From the NCBI RefSeq assembly GCF_007923355.1, contig NZ_VOGO01000006.1, positions 124,001 to 188,000 of the forward strand: a stretch of DNA of 64,000 nt, given 5' to 3'. Below, piece after piece: positions 9,509 to 18,686 of this stretch (the stretch's first letter is position 1; each line of letters begins with the position of its first letter). This DNA is from Falsiphaeobacter marinintestinus. GTDB lineage: Bacteria; Pseudomonadota; Alphaproteobacteria; Rhodobacterales; Rhodobacteraceae. The position numbers and the translations under genes are program-made. The notes beneath the pieces are model-generated. The model worked only from the letters and a program-made list of their open reading frames with translations, searched no databases and had not been told where the DNA came from.

Positions 9509-10132
9509 GTGCGACGACTGCTGTATCTCTGTGCAATTTTGCTGGCTGTTGTCGGCTGCGCCAGTCCGTCGCCGTTCGCGGATGATGCTAGCATTGCGGC
9601 TGTGTCGTATCGCGACCCGGGAACGTCATCTTTGACGCTCTATACGATGGTGAACAACCGGACCGGTGCGGGTGGGCATTCTGCGCTGCTGATCAACGCG
9701 TCCGAACAGGTGATCTTTGATCCCGCCGGGTCGTTTTATGCCGATATCGTGCCGGAACGGAACGATGTGTTGTTTGGGATCACCCCGGGCATTGAGCGGG
9801 CTTATCGCAGCGCCCATGCCCGCAGCACGCACCACGTCGTCTCTCAGACCGTTCAGGTCACTGCGGCACAGGCCGAAATCGCTTATCAGCTGGCGCTTAC
9901 TGCGGGGCCTGTTCCCGGCGCAATGTGTGCTCAGTCAATTTCGTCTTTGCTCCGGAAGGTTCCGGGGTTCGAGCCGATCAATACGACGTATTATCCCGTC
10001 AAACTGCAAGAACAGTTCGAAACGATACCGGGCGTGCAGACCGAAAAGCTGGTCGAGGAAGATGAGCCGGATTTGAACGCAGCCCTGAAAAAGGCCAACG
10101 CCAAGCTGAATACAGCGCCGTCGCCGAACTAA
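9509..10132 (+). CDS. Lipoprotein of unknown function
   Basis: A 207-residue protein starting at GTG, with a type II signal peptide: hydrophobic residues 4-15 and lipobox VVGC with Cys17. The mature part has a GGHSALLIN...VIFDPAGSF stretch (about 55-75) that resembles NlpC/P60-like or DUF4105-like openings (a His early, a Cys at GAMCAQSISSLL near 145), so a papain-like fold is possible but not shown. The last 40 residues are charged and probably flexible. It overlaps the convergent azlD stop by four bases. Confidence 0.7.
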   Translation: MRRLLYLCAILLAVVGCASPSPFADDASIAAVSYRDPGTSSLTLYTMVNNRTGAGGHSALLINASEQVIFDPAGSFYADIVPERNDVLFGITPGIERAYRSAHARSTHHVVSQTVQVTAAQAEIAYQLALTAGPVPGAMCAQSISSLLRKVPGFEPINTTYYPVKLQEQFETIPGVQTEKLVEEDEPDLNAALKKANAKLNTAPSPN

Positions 10133-10458
10133 CCCAGCAGATAGAACAATCCGTAAAGGGTTCCGGCGCCGCTGAAGATGGCGGCGAACAAGTTCTTTGT
10201 AACGTATCCGACAACAACGGTCACCGCCGCGGCCATCAGGCGCGCCAAATCAGGCGTGCCGCCGGTGGCTGCGGGCCAGACCGTGGCCGGGGCAACCATC
10301 GCGGGGATGATCGCTACGGCCGTGTAACGCAGGTGACGCAAAAGCCAGTCGGGCATTGGCCGATCGCCGATCAACCCAAGAAACACAAACCGCAGTGTAA
10401 AGCTGCCGATGGCAAGGCCGACGATGATAATCCAAAGCTGTACAGTGTCACCGTTCAT
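10129..10458 (-). CDS. azlD: AzlD-family branched-chain amino-acid exporter subunit
   Basis: A 109-residue membrane protein with four hydrophobic segments and the AzlD-type stretch FTLRFVFLGLIGDRPMPDWLLRHLRYTAVAIIPAMV. AzlC and AzlD together form an inner-membrane exporter for branched-chain amino acids and analogues. I start at the internal ATG 10458 (MNGDTVQLW), which overlaps the end of azlC by 11 bases. The longer reading frame to 10500 would lie far inside azlC. Confidence 0.88.
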   Translation of the reverse strand: MNGDTVQLWIIIVGLAIGSFTLRFVFLGLIGDRPMPDWLLRHLRYTAVAIIPAMVAPATVWPAATGGTPDLARLMAAAVTVVVGYVTKNLFAAIFSGAGTLYGLFYLLG

Positions 10459-11170
10459 CCCAAAGCCCCTTTTCCCGAAGCATGACTTCGACACGGGCAC
10501 CGGCCATCATGCCGGAAATCCCGCCCACGATCAGGCCCAGGTTAAAGGGCAACCCGGCAGCCAATAGTGCCACTGCGACGGCAACAAAAGCCGCCGCAAC
10601 ATGGGCCAAGGTGCGCAGCATCGGCGCAGCAATGGCCAGAAACGTGATGGGAAGCGCAAAATCCAAGGCCCAGCTTTCAGGGATCTGTGCACCTAGAACC
10701 GCACCTGCCAGCGAAGAGGCGTACCATGCGGGCACAATCGGGGTCATTGTTCCAAAGAAGAAACGGATCCGGGCAGCCAATGACATCTCCGGGCTGGTTT
10801 CGTAGTGCGCGATCGACAGGGCATAAGACTGATCGACGGTGAAATAGGCGATAAACGCACGTTGCCACAACGGTGCCGCGCCCAGATAGGGCGTCAACGA
10901 CGCTGAATACATTGCCATCCGCAGGTTCACAGCCAACGCAGACGCCAGTGCCACCGCAGTTGGCGCCCCTTCGTTCAGCATTTGGATCGCGGTCAGCTGC
11001 GCAGCACCCGCGAACACGGTCATCGAAAATGTCATGGTCTCAAAAACCTGCAACCCGGCTTCGGTCGCAAGCACGCCAAACAAGGCCCCGAACGGCGCAA
11101 CGATCAGAAGAAACGGCAAACCTTTGCGAAATCCGTCCCAATAGGCAGACGAAAGGGGAGAACGGGCCAT
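10448..11170 (-). CDS. azlC: AzlC-family branched-chain amino-acid exporter subunit
   Basis: A 240-residue inner-membrane protein with several hydrophobic helices. It carries the AzlC signature GLPFLLIVAPFGALFGVLA (about 15-33), then VFAGAAQLTAIQML and NLRMAMYSASLTPYLG. It pairs with AzlD, and the overlapping reading frames indicate translational coupling. The expected role is export of excess branched-chain amino acids. Ligand specificity is not visible in the sequence. Confidence 0.9.
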   Translation of the reverse strand: MARSPLSSAYWDGFRKGLPFLLIVAPFGALFGVLATEAGLQVFETMTFSMTVFAGAAQLTAIQMLNEGAPTAVALASALAVNLRMAMYSASLTPYLGAAPLWQRAFIAYFTVDQSYALSIAHYETSPEMSLAARIRFFFGTMTPIVPAWYASSLAGAVLGAQIPESWALDFALPITFLAIAAPMLRTLAHVAAAFVAVAVALLAAGLPFNLGLIVGGISGMMAGARVEVMLREKGLWDER

Positions 11171-11254
11171 CGGCTTTTCCTATGCAGACACCGTCGCTGT
11201 ATCGCTGTGTTCTGGCCGGTGCAATCGCAGATCCGGATAGCGCAGCGGATCGGC

Positions 11255-11671
11255 TTATCCGGCAACTTCCAAACGTTCGCGCAGCGGCGCGGTGTCGCCT
11301 GCGCGCATCCGCCCGTTTTTCTGAACAAAGACGGCACGCACTTCGAACCCGGTCAGAACCGTGCGTTCGCCAACCCGCCCTTTGTATGCCAGGCGCAAAG
11401 TGCGGCTGGTCCAGTCTTCGATTCGCAGCTCAAGCGTCAGCACATCGTTTGCCGTCGCAGGCGTCAGGAATTGCGCGCCGACATCGACCAGGCCCAGCCC
11501 GTGGGCGCCGATTTCTTCACACAGCGCCAGATGACCGCCTGCACGCTTTAGTACGAAAGCGTGAAAGCAATGATCGAACCACCGGAAGTAGTTGGGGTAA
11601 AAAACGATCTGGGCGGGATCGCAGTGTCCGAAGCTGATCGGTACATCCATCGTGAAATCGGGTTGGGACAT
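11255..11671 (-). CDS. Acyl-CoA thioesterase, hot-dog fold (4HBT type)
   Basis: A 138-residue hot-dog-fold thioesterase. The N-terminal VPISFGHCDPAQIVFYPNYFRWFDHCFH has the aspartate and tyrosine pattern of 4-hydroxybenzoyl-CoA thioesterases (D at about residue 17). The C-terminal YKGRVGERTVLTGFEVRAVFV completes the fold. It hydrolyses an acyl- or aryl-CoA to the free acid and CoA. The start at ATG 11671 (MSQPDFTMDV) fits family length. It is divergent from an ABC transporter operon that ends in an acyl-CoA dehydrogenase, so an aromatic or branched acid substrate is plausible. Confidence 0.85.
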   Translation of the reverse strand: MSQPDFTMDVPISFGHCDPAQIVFYPNYFRWFDHCFHAFVLKRAGGHLALCEEIGAHGLGLVDVGAQFLTPATANDVLTLELRIEDWTSRTLRLAYKGRVGERTVLTGFEVRAVFVQKNGRMRAGDTAPLRERLEVAG

Positions 11672-11919
11672 TGGTTGAAATCCAGTTTGGAAATAAGTGT
11701 CTGTGCCTGCAACTGACCTTAACCATCCGCAGGAGGCAACGCCGGATTTTGCCGCAGGAGCTGCCGATACGCTGCTGAACCGATGAACAGGAACAGACTG
11801 TTGCCCGGCACCAATCGAAAAATATCGGCATAATTCGTTGCGCTTGGCGCGCTCTCTGGGCAAGGTTAACGAGCAAAATCAAGAATGCTGGAACCAATAC
11901 CGGCGATAGGGAGAATAAC

Positions 11920-13101
11920 ATGAAGAAATTTACCACACTGGCTTTGGCTGCCAGCCTGATGGCCTCGACCGCATTTGCTGAACCGGTCAAGATTGGCTTC
12001 GTTACAACGCTAACCACGGGTGCTGCCGTGATCGGCAAAGAGATGCAGCAAGCTGCCAATCTGGCAATGGATCACTTGGGCGGCATGGCTGGCGATACCA
12101 AGCTTGAAATCATCTATGCAGATGACGGGTTCGCCCCTGAGACCGGCAAGCAGGCCACCGACAAGCTGGTCAAACAGGACGATGTAGATTTCATCACCGG
12201 CTTTATCTGGAGTCATGTTCTGCTCGCGTCGCGCAAATCAGCGCTGGATGGCGGCAAATTCCTGATTTCGGCCAACGCCGGCCCCAGCCAGATTGCGGGC
12301 AAGCTGTGCGACAAGAACTTCTTCTCGACCTCTTGGCAGAACGACCAGACGCCGATGGCTATGGGCGAAGTGCTGAATCAGGTCGGTGTCAAATCGCTGT
12401 ACATCATGGCGCCGAACTATGCGGCGGGTAAAAACATGGTGGCGGGCGTCGAACGCACGTTCTCGGGTGAGATCAAAGGCAAGGACCTGACCAAATGGGG
12501 CGCTGACGCCCAACTGGATTTCTCGGCTGAATTAGCCAAGGCAAAAGCATCCGGCGCGGATGGTCTGTTTGTGTTTTATCCCGGCGCTGCCGGTGGCGCG
12601 TTCATCAAGCAGTATCATCAGGCCGGTCTGAAAGATGTGCTGCCGCTTTACACGGTGTTCACCGTTGACGGGCTGTCGATCCCCAAACTTCAAGCCGCAG
12701 ATTTCCAGTCGGTTCTGGGAAGCCGGTCAACCGGCGCATGGGACCCATCGCTGGACAACGCGGCCAACCAGAAGTTCGTTAGCGACTTCAAAGCCAAGTA
12801 TGGCGCATATCCGTCGAACTATGCGGCGCAGTCTTATGACGCGATCAACCTGATCGCCAGTGCGGTGGAAAAAGTCGGTGGTGACATGTCCAACATGGAC
12901 GCCGTGCGCGCGGCCTTGAAAGAGGCCGACTATGCGTCTGTGCGCGGCGATTACACCTATGGCGAAAACCACTTCCCGGTGCAGGATTTCTATCTGCGCG
13001 AAGTGGTCGCCGATGCGGACGGCACATGGACCACCAAAGTCGTTCAGACCGTCTATAACGATCACGTCGACAGCTATGCTGCCGACTGCAAAATGAAGTG
13101 A
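11920..13101 (+). CDS. LIV-type ABC transporter substrate-binding protein
   Basis: A 393-residue periplasmic binding protein of the Leu/Ile/Val (Peripla_BP_6) class with a Sec signal peptide cleaved after STAFA (residue 20). The mature start EPVKIGFVTTLTTG and later SYDAINLIASAVEKVGG are typical. Most paralogues of this subfamily bind aromatic or short acyl acids rather than amino acids, and the acyl-CoA dehydrogenase at the end of the operon supports that. The ATG is preceded by AGGGAGAA. A strong terminator-like hairpin separates it from its permease genes. Confidence 0.9.
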   Translation: MKKFTTLALAASLMASTAFAEPVKIGFVTTLTTGAAVIGKEMQQAANLAMDHLGGMAGDTKLEIIYADDGFAPETGKQATDKLVKQDDVDFITGFIWSHVLLASRKSALDGGKFLISANAGPSQIAGKLCDKNFFSTSWQNDQTPMAMGEVLNQVGVKSLYIMAPNYAAGKNMVAGVERTFSGEIKGKDLTKWGADAQLDFSAELAKAKASGADGLFVFYPGAAGGAFIKQYHQAGLKDVLPLYTVFTVDGLSIPKLQAADFQSVLGSRSTGAWDPSLDNAANQKFVSDFKAKYGAYPSNYAAQSYDAINLIASAVEKVGGDMSNMDAVRAALKEADYASVRGDYTYGENHFPVQDFYLREVVADADGTWTTKVVQTVYNDHVDSYAADCKMK

Positions 13102-13120
13102 TCTGAACCGGATCGTCTGC

Positions 13121-13150
13121 GCCGGCCGGGGTCGCCCCGGCCGGCTTTTT
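13121..13150 (+). terminator. Strong hairpin with T-tract after the binding-protein gene
   Basis: GCCGGCCGGGG and CCCCGGCCGGC form a perfect 11-bp stem around the loop TCG, followed directly by TTTTT. It lies between the binding-protein stop and the TTG start of the permease gene. It has the form of an intrinsic terminator, and I infer partial read-through so that the binding protein is made in excess over membrane components. Confidence 0.85.
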
Positions 13151-13170
13151 CAAGCCTTGGAGTCCGTTTC

Positions 13171-14094
13171 TTGGATCTTTCCCTGCTCTTTATCCAGACC
13201 CTGAACGGGCTTCAATTGGGGCTGCTGCTGTTCCTCGTTGCGTCCGGGCTGACGCTGGTTTTCGGGATCCTCGATTTCGTGAACCTCGCCCATGCATCTC
13301 TGTACATGCTGGGCGCATTCATCTGCGCGTCATTGACCTTTGTTCTGGGTAATTTCCTGTGGGCGGTGGTGGTGTCCTTGCCAATCACCGGAGTGATTGG
13401 TCTGCTGGTCGAACGGTTTGTGGCACGGCCCCTGTATTCTCGCGACCATCTGGATCACGTGCTTGGCACCTTTGGCCTGATCCTTGTGCTGGACACACTG
13501 GCGCATCTGATCTGGGGGCCTGCGGGTATTGCGGTGCCGCTGCCACCATGGCTGGATGGACAGATCCAACTGTCCGAAACGCTGGTGATCCCAACCTTCC
13601 GCGTGCTCATCATCGCCGCCGGGCTGGCCGCCGCGGGCGGGTTGTTCTGGCTGGTGAACTATACCCGTCTGGGCATGCTAATCCGCGCAGGCGCATCGAA
13701 CCGCACCATGGTCTCGGCCCTGGGGGTCGACATCCAGACCCTGTTTGCTTTGGTCTTTGCACTGGGCGCGATGCTGGCCGGGCTGGCGGGCATGCTGATC
13801 GCCCCCATTACCGAAGCATCGATCGGCATGGGCAACAACATCATCATCACCGCATTTGTCGTGATCATCGTGGGCGGCATTGGATCGATGAAAGGCGCGT
13901 TTATCGCCGCCCTTCTGATCGGGCTGATCGATACGCTGGGCCGGTCGTTTCTGGACGATCTGTTCAAGCTGTTCATGTCGTCTGAGGCCGCTGAAACATC
14001 AGCCCCCGCCGTATCGGCGATGCTGATTTATATCATCATGGCACTGGTGCTGGCTTTCCGGCCCAGCGGCCTATTCCCGCCGAGGACACGCTGA
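13171..14094 (+). CDS. LIV-type ABC transporter permease (LivH type)
   Basis: A 307-residue polytopic inner-membrane permease. It begins at TTG 13171, eight bases after TTGGAG. The motif GLTLVFGILDFVNLAHASLYMLGA (about 28-51) is the LivH signature, and the permease loop GASNRTMVSALGVDIQTLFALVFALG contacts the ATPase. It forms the translocation pore with the following LivM-type protein; its stop codon TGA shares one base with the next ATG. Confidence 0.93.
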   Translation: MDLSLLFIQTLNGLQLGLLLFLVASGLTLVFGILDFVNLAHASLYMLGAFICASLTFVLGNFLWAVVVSLPITGVIGLLVERFVARPLYSRDHLDHVLGTFGLILVLDTLAHLIWGPAGIAVPLPPWLDGQIQLSETLVIPTFRVLIIAAGLAAAGGLFWLVNYTRLGMLIRAGASNRTMVSALGVDIQTLFALVFALGAMLAGLAGMLIAPITEASIGMGNNIIITAFVVIIVGGIGSMKGAFIAALLIGLIDTLGRSFLDDLFKLFMSSEAAETSAPAVSAMLIYIIMALVLAFRPSGLFPPRTR

Positions 14095-15065
14095 TGCAAA
14101 AGCTAACCCGACGCGGATGGCTGACCGTCATCGTCATGGCCCTGCTGGCCGTGCTGCCCCCGGTTTTCTACCTGACCGGCAACGCCTTTTATCTGGACCT
14201 TGCCACGCGTCTGACAATTCTCGCCATCGCTGCGGTCAGCCTGAACCTGATCCTGGGTTATGGCGGGCTGATCTCATTCGGGCACGCCGCGTTTGTCGGG
14301 CTGGGCGCATATGCGGTCGGCATCCCGGCCTATCACTGGCTGTACTACAGCTGGGGGGACTGGGCTGTGAACGGGCTGGTGCAGTTCCCGCTGGCGATCA
14401 TCGTGAGCGCGGTGTTTGCATTGCTGACGGGCATCGTCTGCCTGCGCACGCGCGGCGTTTACTTCATCATGATCACCATGGCCTTTGCGCAGATGGTCTA
14501 TTACCTGATCGTGTCGATCGAGGAATATGGTGGCGATGATGGGCTGGTGATCGATACGCGGTCCGAGCTGCCTTTGATCAACCTTGACGACCCTCTGCAA
14601 TTGTTCGGCCTGTCGTATGTGTCGCTTTTGGTGGCGATGCTGCTGGTGCGAATGATTGTCAACTCGCGCTTTGGCATGGTGCTGCAAGGGGCCAAGGGCA
14701 ACGAAGAACGCATGATCTCGCTTGGCTTCAACGTCTACGCCTATCGGCTGACGGCCTATGTGATCTCGGGCGCGATGGCGGGGTACGCAGGCGCGTTGCT
14801 CGGCAATTTCACAACCTTCATCAGCCCCGAAATGATGGATTGGTCACGCTCCGGCGAGCTGATGTTCATGGTGATCCTTGGCGGCGTGGCGACGACCCTG
14901 GGGCCGGTTCTTGGCGCTGTGTCCTTTATCGTGATCGAAGAAATCCTGTCGACCATCACGATCTACTGGCATCTGCCGTTCGGTCTGATGTTGATCGGAG
15001 TCGTGCTGTTTGTCCGTGGCGGGCTGGCCGGGCTTTTGACCGGTCGCGGCGGGAAGGATGACTGA
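14094..15065 (+). CDS. LIV-type ABC transporter permease (LivM type)
   Basis: A 323-residue permease with about nine hydrophobic helices. The LivM motif reads NLILGYGGLISFGHAAFVGLGAYA (about 48-71), and the coupling loop region GNEERMISLGFNVYAYRLTAYVISGAMAGYAGAL is near residues 200-235. It pairs with the upstream LivH-type permease. Its last eight bases overlap the downstream ATPase gene, indicating translational coupling. Confidence 0.93.
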   Translation: MQKLTRRGWLTVIVMALLAVLPPVFYLTGNAFYLDLATRLTILAIAAVSLNLILGYGGLISFGHAAFVGLGAYAVGIPAYHWLYYSWGDWAVNGLVQFPLAIIVSAVFALLTGIVCLRTRGVYFIMITMAFAQMVYYLIVSIEEYGGDDGLVIDTRSELPLINLDDPLQLFGLSYVSLLVAMLLVRMIVNSRFGMVLQGAKGNEERMISLGFNVYAYRLTAYVISGAMAGYAGALLGNFTTFISPEMMDWSRSGELMFMVILGGVATTLGPVLGAVSFIVIEEILSTITIYWHLPFGLMLIGVVLFVRGGLAGLLTGRGGKDD

Positions 15066-15810
15066 GATGACGGCAGTTCTTGAAATCTCGGGCCTCAACA
15101 AGTCCTTTGGCGGCATCAAGGCGACGGACGATCTGAACCTGTCTGTCACGCCGCACGAACTGCACGCGATCATCGGGCCGAACGGGGCGGGCAAAACAAC
15201 CTTGATCAGCCAACTGTCCGGAACGCAGCAACCAGACACCGGAACGATCAGGTTTCAGGGTCAAGACATTACCCAGATTGCGCCGCACAAACGGGCGCAT
15301 CTGGGTATTGCACGGTCCTATCAGATCACGTCCCTGATCATGCAGATGAGCGTGATAGATAATATCGCACTGGCCCTGCAGGCGCATGACGGACACTCGT
15401 TCCGGTTCATTCGACCCGCCCGTGGCATCAAATCCTTGCGCGACCGTGCCATGTCCTTGCTGGACAGGGTCGGGCTGGCGGATAAGGCCGATCTATCGAC
15501 CGCCGCCCTGTCGCATGGCGAACACCGGCATATGGAAATCGCGATTGCGCTGGCTTCGGAAGCGGAACTGATGCTGCTCGACGAACCGATGGCGGGGCTT
15601 GGCCTCGAAGCGTCGGCGCAAATGGTGGACTTGCTGCTTGGCATCAAGGGCAAGCATACCATCCTGCTGATCGAACACGATATGGACGCGGTGTTTGCGC
15701 TGGCCGACCGGATCTCGGTTTTGGTCTATGGCCATATCATCGCCACAGGAACCCCGGATGAAATCCGCAGCAACGAGGCGGTTCAGCACGCCTATCTGGG
15801 CGAGGAATAG
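15058..15810 (+). CDS. LIV-type ABC transporter ATP-binding protein (LivG type)
   Basis: A 250-residue ABC ATPase. Walker A GPNGAGKTT is at about residues 41-49, the signature-like ALSHGEHRHMEIAIAL is near 152, Walker B LMLLDEPMAGL is near 170, and the switch histidine is in LLIEHDMD. The LivG-type insertion (ARSYQITSLIMQMSVIDNIALALQ) is present. The signature reads SHGEH instead of the usual SGGQ, a known variation in this subfamily. It energises uptake together with the LivF-type ATPase that starts three bases later. Confidence 0.93.
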   Translation: MTEMTAVLEISGLNKSFGGIKATDDLNLSVTPHELHAIIGPNGAGKTTLISQLSGTQQPDTGTIRFQGQDITQIAPHKRAHLGIARSYQITSLIMQMSVIDNIALALQAHDGHSFRFIRPARGIKSLRDRAMSLLDRVGLADKADLSTAALSHGEHRHMEIAIALASEAELMLLDEPMAGLGLEASAQMVDLLLGIKGKHTILLIEHDMDAVFALADRISVLVYGHIIATGTPDEIRSNEAVQHAYLGEE

Positions 15811-15813
15811 ACA

Positions 15814-16515
15814 ATGCTGAACCTGCAAGACGTCACCACGCACTACGGCACCAGTCAGGCGTTGTTCGGCATGTCGCTGAGCTTGGAGGCCGGACAGGTC
15901 GCGACCCTTCTGGGACGCAATGGCATGGGCAAAACCACCACGATCAACACGATCATGGGCATCGTGCCCGCCAGCGGCGGGTCAATTAAGTTCGAAGGCC
16001 AGGAACTGGTCGGGCAAGCCAGTTTCAAAACCGCCAATCTTGGTCTGGGGCTGGTCCCTGAAGGGCGCCAGATCTTTCCCAACCTGTCCCTGATGGAGAA
16101 CCTGATTGCCACCGCGTCGAACCATCTTGGCGTGGCAGATCCTTGGACAGTGGAAAAGGTGTTTGCGCTATTCCCCGAACTTGAGACCCGCACGTCGTCG
16201 ATGGGCAATCTCTTGTCGGGGGGCGAACAACAGATGCTGGCCATCGGACGGGCGCTGATGACCAACCCCAAACTGCTGATCCTAGACGAAGCCACCGAAG
16301 GTCTGGCGCCACTGGTGCGCCAGAAGATCTGGCACGCCCTGACCGAAATTGCCGGGCAGGGCATGTCGATCCTTGTGGTCGACAAGAACCTCAAAGACCT
16401 GCTGCGGATTGCCGACCGTCACTTTGTCATCCAGCGCGGTCAGGTGGTCTGGTCTGGCGACAGTACCGCGCTTGAGAGCGACGCAACCGTGCGCGAAAGA
16501 TACCTTGGGTTCTGA
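15814..16515 (+). CDS. LIV-type ABC transporter ATP-binding protein (LivF type)
   Basis: A 233-residue ABC ATPase with Walker A GRNGMGKTT (about 34-42), signature LLSGGEQQML (about 130), Walker B LLILDEATEGLAP (about 150) and the LivF-type GLVPEGRQIFPNLSLMENL segment. The switch position reads VVDKN where a histidine is usual in related proteins, so the H-loop is altered. It is the last transporter gene of the operon; the acyl-CoA dehydrogenase follows after 83 bases. Confidence 0.92.
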   Translation: MLNLQDVTTHYGTSQALFGMSLSLEAGQVATLLGRNGMGKTTTINTIMGIVPASGGSIKFEGQELVGQASFKTANLGLGLVPEGRQIFPNLSLMENLIATASNHLGVADPWTVEKVFALFPELETRTSSMGNLLSGGEQQMLAIGRALMTNPKLLILDEATEGLAPLVRQKIWHALTEIAGQGMSILVVDKNLKDLLRIADRHFVIQRGQVVWSGDSTALESDATVRERYLGF

Positions 16516-16598
16516 CCCAAGGTTACATTTGACCTGCCCCACGCTGTGTCGGGTAACTTGTTCTCGAACGCAGGAAACTCCTGCGACGGGAGGATACC

Positions 16599-17753
16599 AT
16601 GCAGTGGACAGATGACCACAAACAGCTTGATGAGCTGGTGACGAAATTCGTTGAAGCCGAGATCAATCCCCATGTGGATGAATGGGAGGCCGCCGAGGCC
16701 TATCCCGCGCATGAGGTCTTTGCCAAGATGGGCAAGCTGGGCTTGCTTGGCATCAAATACGACCCGGCCTATGGCGGCATGGGGCTGGATTTCACTTATT
16801 CCATGGTCATGGCCGAAGCCTTCGGGGCCGCGGCTTGCGGCGGCGTGCCGATGTCGGTCGGTGTTCAGACCGATATGTGCACTCCGGCTCTGGCCCGGTT
16901 TGGGTCGGAAGAGCTGAAACGCCAGTTTCTTGCGCCCTCAATCGCGGGCGAGATGGTCGGGTGTCTGGGTGTCAGCGAACCCGGTGCCGGGTCGGACGTG
17001 GCGGGTATCCGCACCACAGCGCGGCGGGATGGCGATGATTTCGTGATCAACGGGGCCAAGATGTGGATCACCAACGGGCTTCAGGCCGATTGGTGTTGTC
17101 TGCTGGCCAACACCGGTGACGGACGGATTCATGAAAACAAATCGCTGATCGTGGTGCCGATGGATGCGGCAGGGATCGACAAGCAAAAGATCGACAAGAT
17201 CGGGATGAACAGCTCGGACACGGCGCAATTGTTCTTTGATGATGTGCGCGTTCCCGCGCGCCATGTCATCGGGCAGGAAGGCGCCGGGTTCACCATGCAG
17301 ATGATGCAGTTTCAGGAAGAACGGCTGTTCGCCGCCGCCTCGGCGCTGCGCGGGTTGGACCGGGTGATCGACGCGACCATCGCCTATACCAGCGAGCGCA
17401 AGATTTTTGGCAAACCGGTGCTGGACAATCAGGTGGTGCATTACAAAATGGCCGAACTGCGCACCGAGGTCGAAGCCTTGCGCGCGCTGGCCTATTCAGC
17501 GGCGCAGCAATACATCGAAGGCGCAGATGTGACCCGACTGGCGTCGATGGCCAAGCTCAAGACCGGGCGCGTGGCGCGCGAGGTTACGGATTGGTGCATG
17601 CAATACTGGGGCGGCATGGGCTACACACGTGACAACATCGCGTCACGTGCCTATCGTGATACCCGGCTGATTTCGATCGCGGGCGGCGCGGATGAGGTGA
17701 TGCTGGGCATCATCGCGAAATACGAAGGCACCTTGCCGCGTGGGGGGCGCTAA
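16599..17753 (+). CDS. Acyl-CoA dehydrogenase
   Basis: A 384-residue FAD enzyme that introduces a double bond between C2 and C3 of an acyl-CoA and passes electrons to ETF. The middle domain has CLGVSEPGAGSDVAGIRTTA and MWITNGLQADW. The C-terminal domain has QYWGGMGYTRDNIASRAYRDTRLISIAGGADEVM, which places it with the long-chain/citronellyl-like class in which the catalytic base is not in a YEGT motif. GGGAGG precedes the ATG. Its position right after a LIV-type transporter suggests that it degrades the imported acid after CoA activation. Confidence 0.9.
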   Translation: MQWTDDHKQLDELVTKFVEAEINPHVDEWEAAEAYPAHEVFAKMGKLGLLGIKYDPAYGGMGLDFTYSMVMAEAFGAAACGGVPMSVGVQTDMCTPALARFGSEELKRQFLAPSIAGEMVGCLGVSEPGAGSDVAGIRTTARRDGDDFVINGAKMWITNGLQADWCCLLANTGDGRIHENKSLIVVPMDAAGIDKQKIDKIGMNSSDTAQLFFDDVRVPARHVIGQEGAGFTMQMMQFQEERLFAAASALRGLDRVIDATIAYTSERKIFGKPVLDNQVVHYKMAELRTEVEALRALAYSAAQQYIEGADVTRLASMAKLKTGRVAREVTDWCMQYWGGMGYTRDNIASRAYRDTRLISIAGGADEVMLGIIAKYEGTLPRGGR

Positions 17754-17774
17754 ATCGCGAAGGTCGCCCTTTTC

Positions 17775-18686
17775 TCAACAGCGTGGTGTCAACGGATCAA
17801 ACGACAGGGTCCACGACAGCGCGTCCTGCAGTTGAAGCGATCCGAAGCGGATCTGATTGGCAAAATGCGCAGGATTTGCAGCCATCATCCGTGCCACGGT
17901 CAGTTGTGGGGCCTCGTTGTCGACGGATAAGTCCAGTTTCAGCTGAGGTGGCCAGAACGCCGAAGACGCCGCCATTGCCGACAAATGCGGTAATGGCGGA
18001 GGTCCCCAAGCATCGCCTTCTTTCCATTTGGCCCGAAAGTGCAGGCCAGTGATATGACGAACGAACCCGATGGTTTCGGGTCCAAACCGGTTAACGATGC
18101 GTTTCCACAAATCCCAGTCGGCCGCCATCGGCAGCGTTTCGTCGAAGGTGCCGATTGATGTCAGGACCGAGCGCCGGATAGCCACGCAGTTTGTGGGCAC
18201 AATGTTATGCGATTGCAGAAAAAACTGCCTGTGCGTGGCTACGTACAGGTTCACGAAGTAGGGCATGATGCGTCCGGCGTCGTCGATCCAGGCCGGGCGA
18301 GAGTAAGCCCACATGACATTGTCACGTTGAAAAACACCCGCCAAAAGCTGTAAATGGTCATGAAACATGAGGTCATCATGTTGGGCAAAAGCGATGGCAG
18401 TGCCCCGCGCCTCAGCCAGTGCCATATTTCGGTTGGCATAGCCTTGCGCTGTACCTTTGTCATAGCTCAGCCAGCGAACACGCGGATCCGTTTCGGCGTA
18501 ACGTGCAACAATGTCTGCGGTTCCGTCTGTGCAGCCATCGCCCATGACAATCAGTTCGAAATCTCTGAAACTCTGGTTCAGAATGCTGTCCAGCGAGGTG
18601 CCGATTACGTCATCTCGCCCATTGGTCGGCAGAAATACAGTGAAAAACGGTGCCGGATTGTCCTTACCAGCCACCGGCAGACTCAA
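17775..18686 (-). CDS. Glycosyltransferase family 2
   Basis: A 303-residue GT-A fold transferase with FTVFLPTNGRDDVIGTSLDSILNQ near residue 15, the nucleotide-sugar aspartates GDGCTDGT (about 50-57) and the metal-binding FAQHDDLMFHD (about 96-106). No membrane helix is visible, so it is a cytosolic or peripheral enzyme using an NDP-sugar. It overlaps the cupin-like gene upstream by 23 bases, forming a two-gene unit likely to act on a surface polysaccharide. Acceptor and sugar are unknown. Confidence 0.85.
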   Translation of the reverse strand: MSLPVAGKDNPAPFFTVFLPTNGRDDVIGTSLDSILNQSFRDFELIVMGDGCTDGTADIVARYAETDPRVRWLSYDKGTAQGYANRNMALAEARGTAIAFAQHDDLMFHDHLQLLAGVFQRDNVMWAYSRPAWIDDAGRIMPYFVNLYVATHRQFFLQSHNIVPTNCVAIRRSVLTSIGTFDETLPMAADWDLWKRIVNRFGPETIGFVRHITGLHFRAKWKEGDAWGPPPLPHLSAMAASSAFWPPQLKLDLSVDNEAPQLTVARMMAANPAHFANQIRFGSLQLQDALSWTLSFDPLTPRC

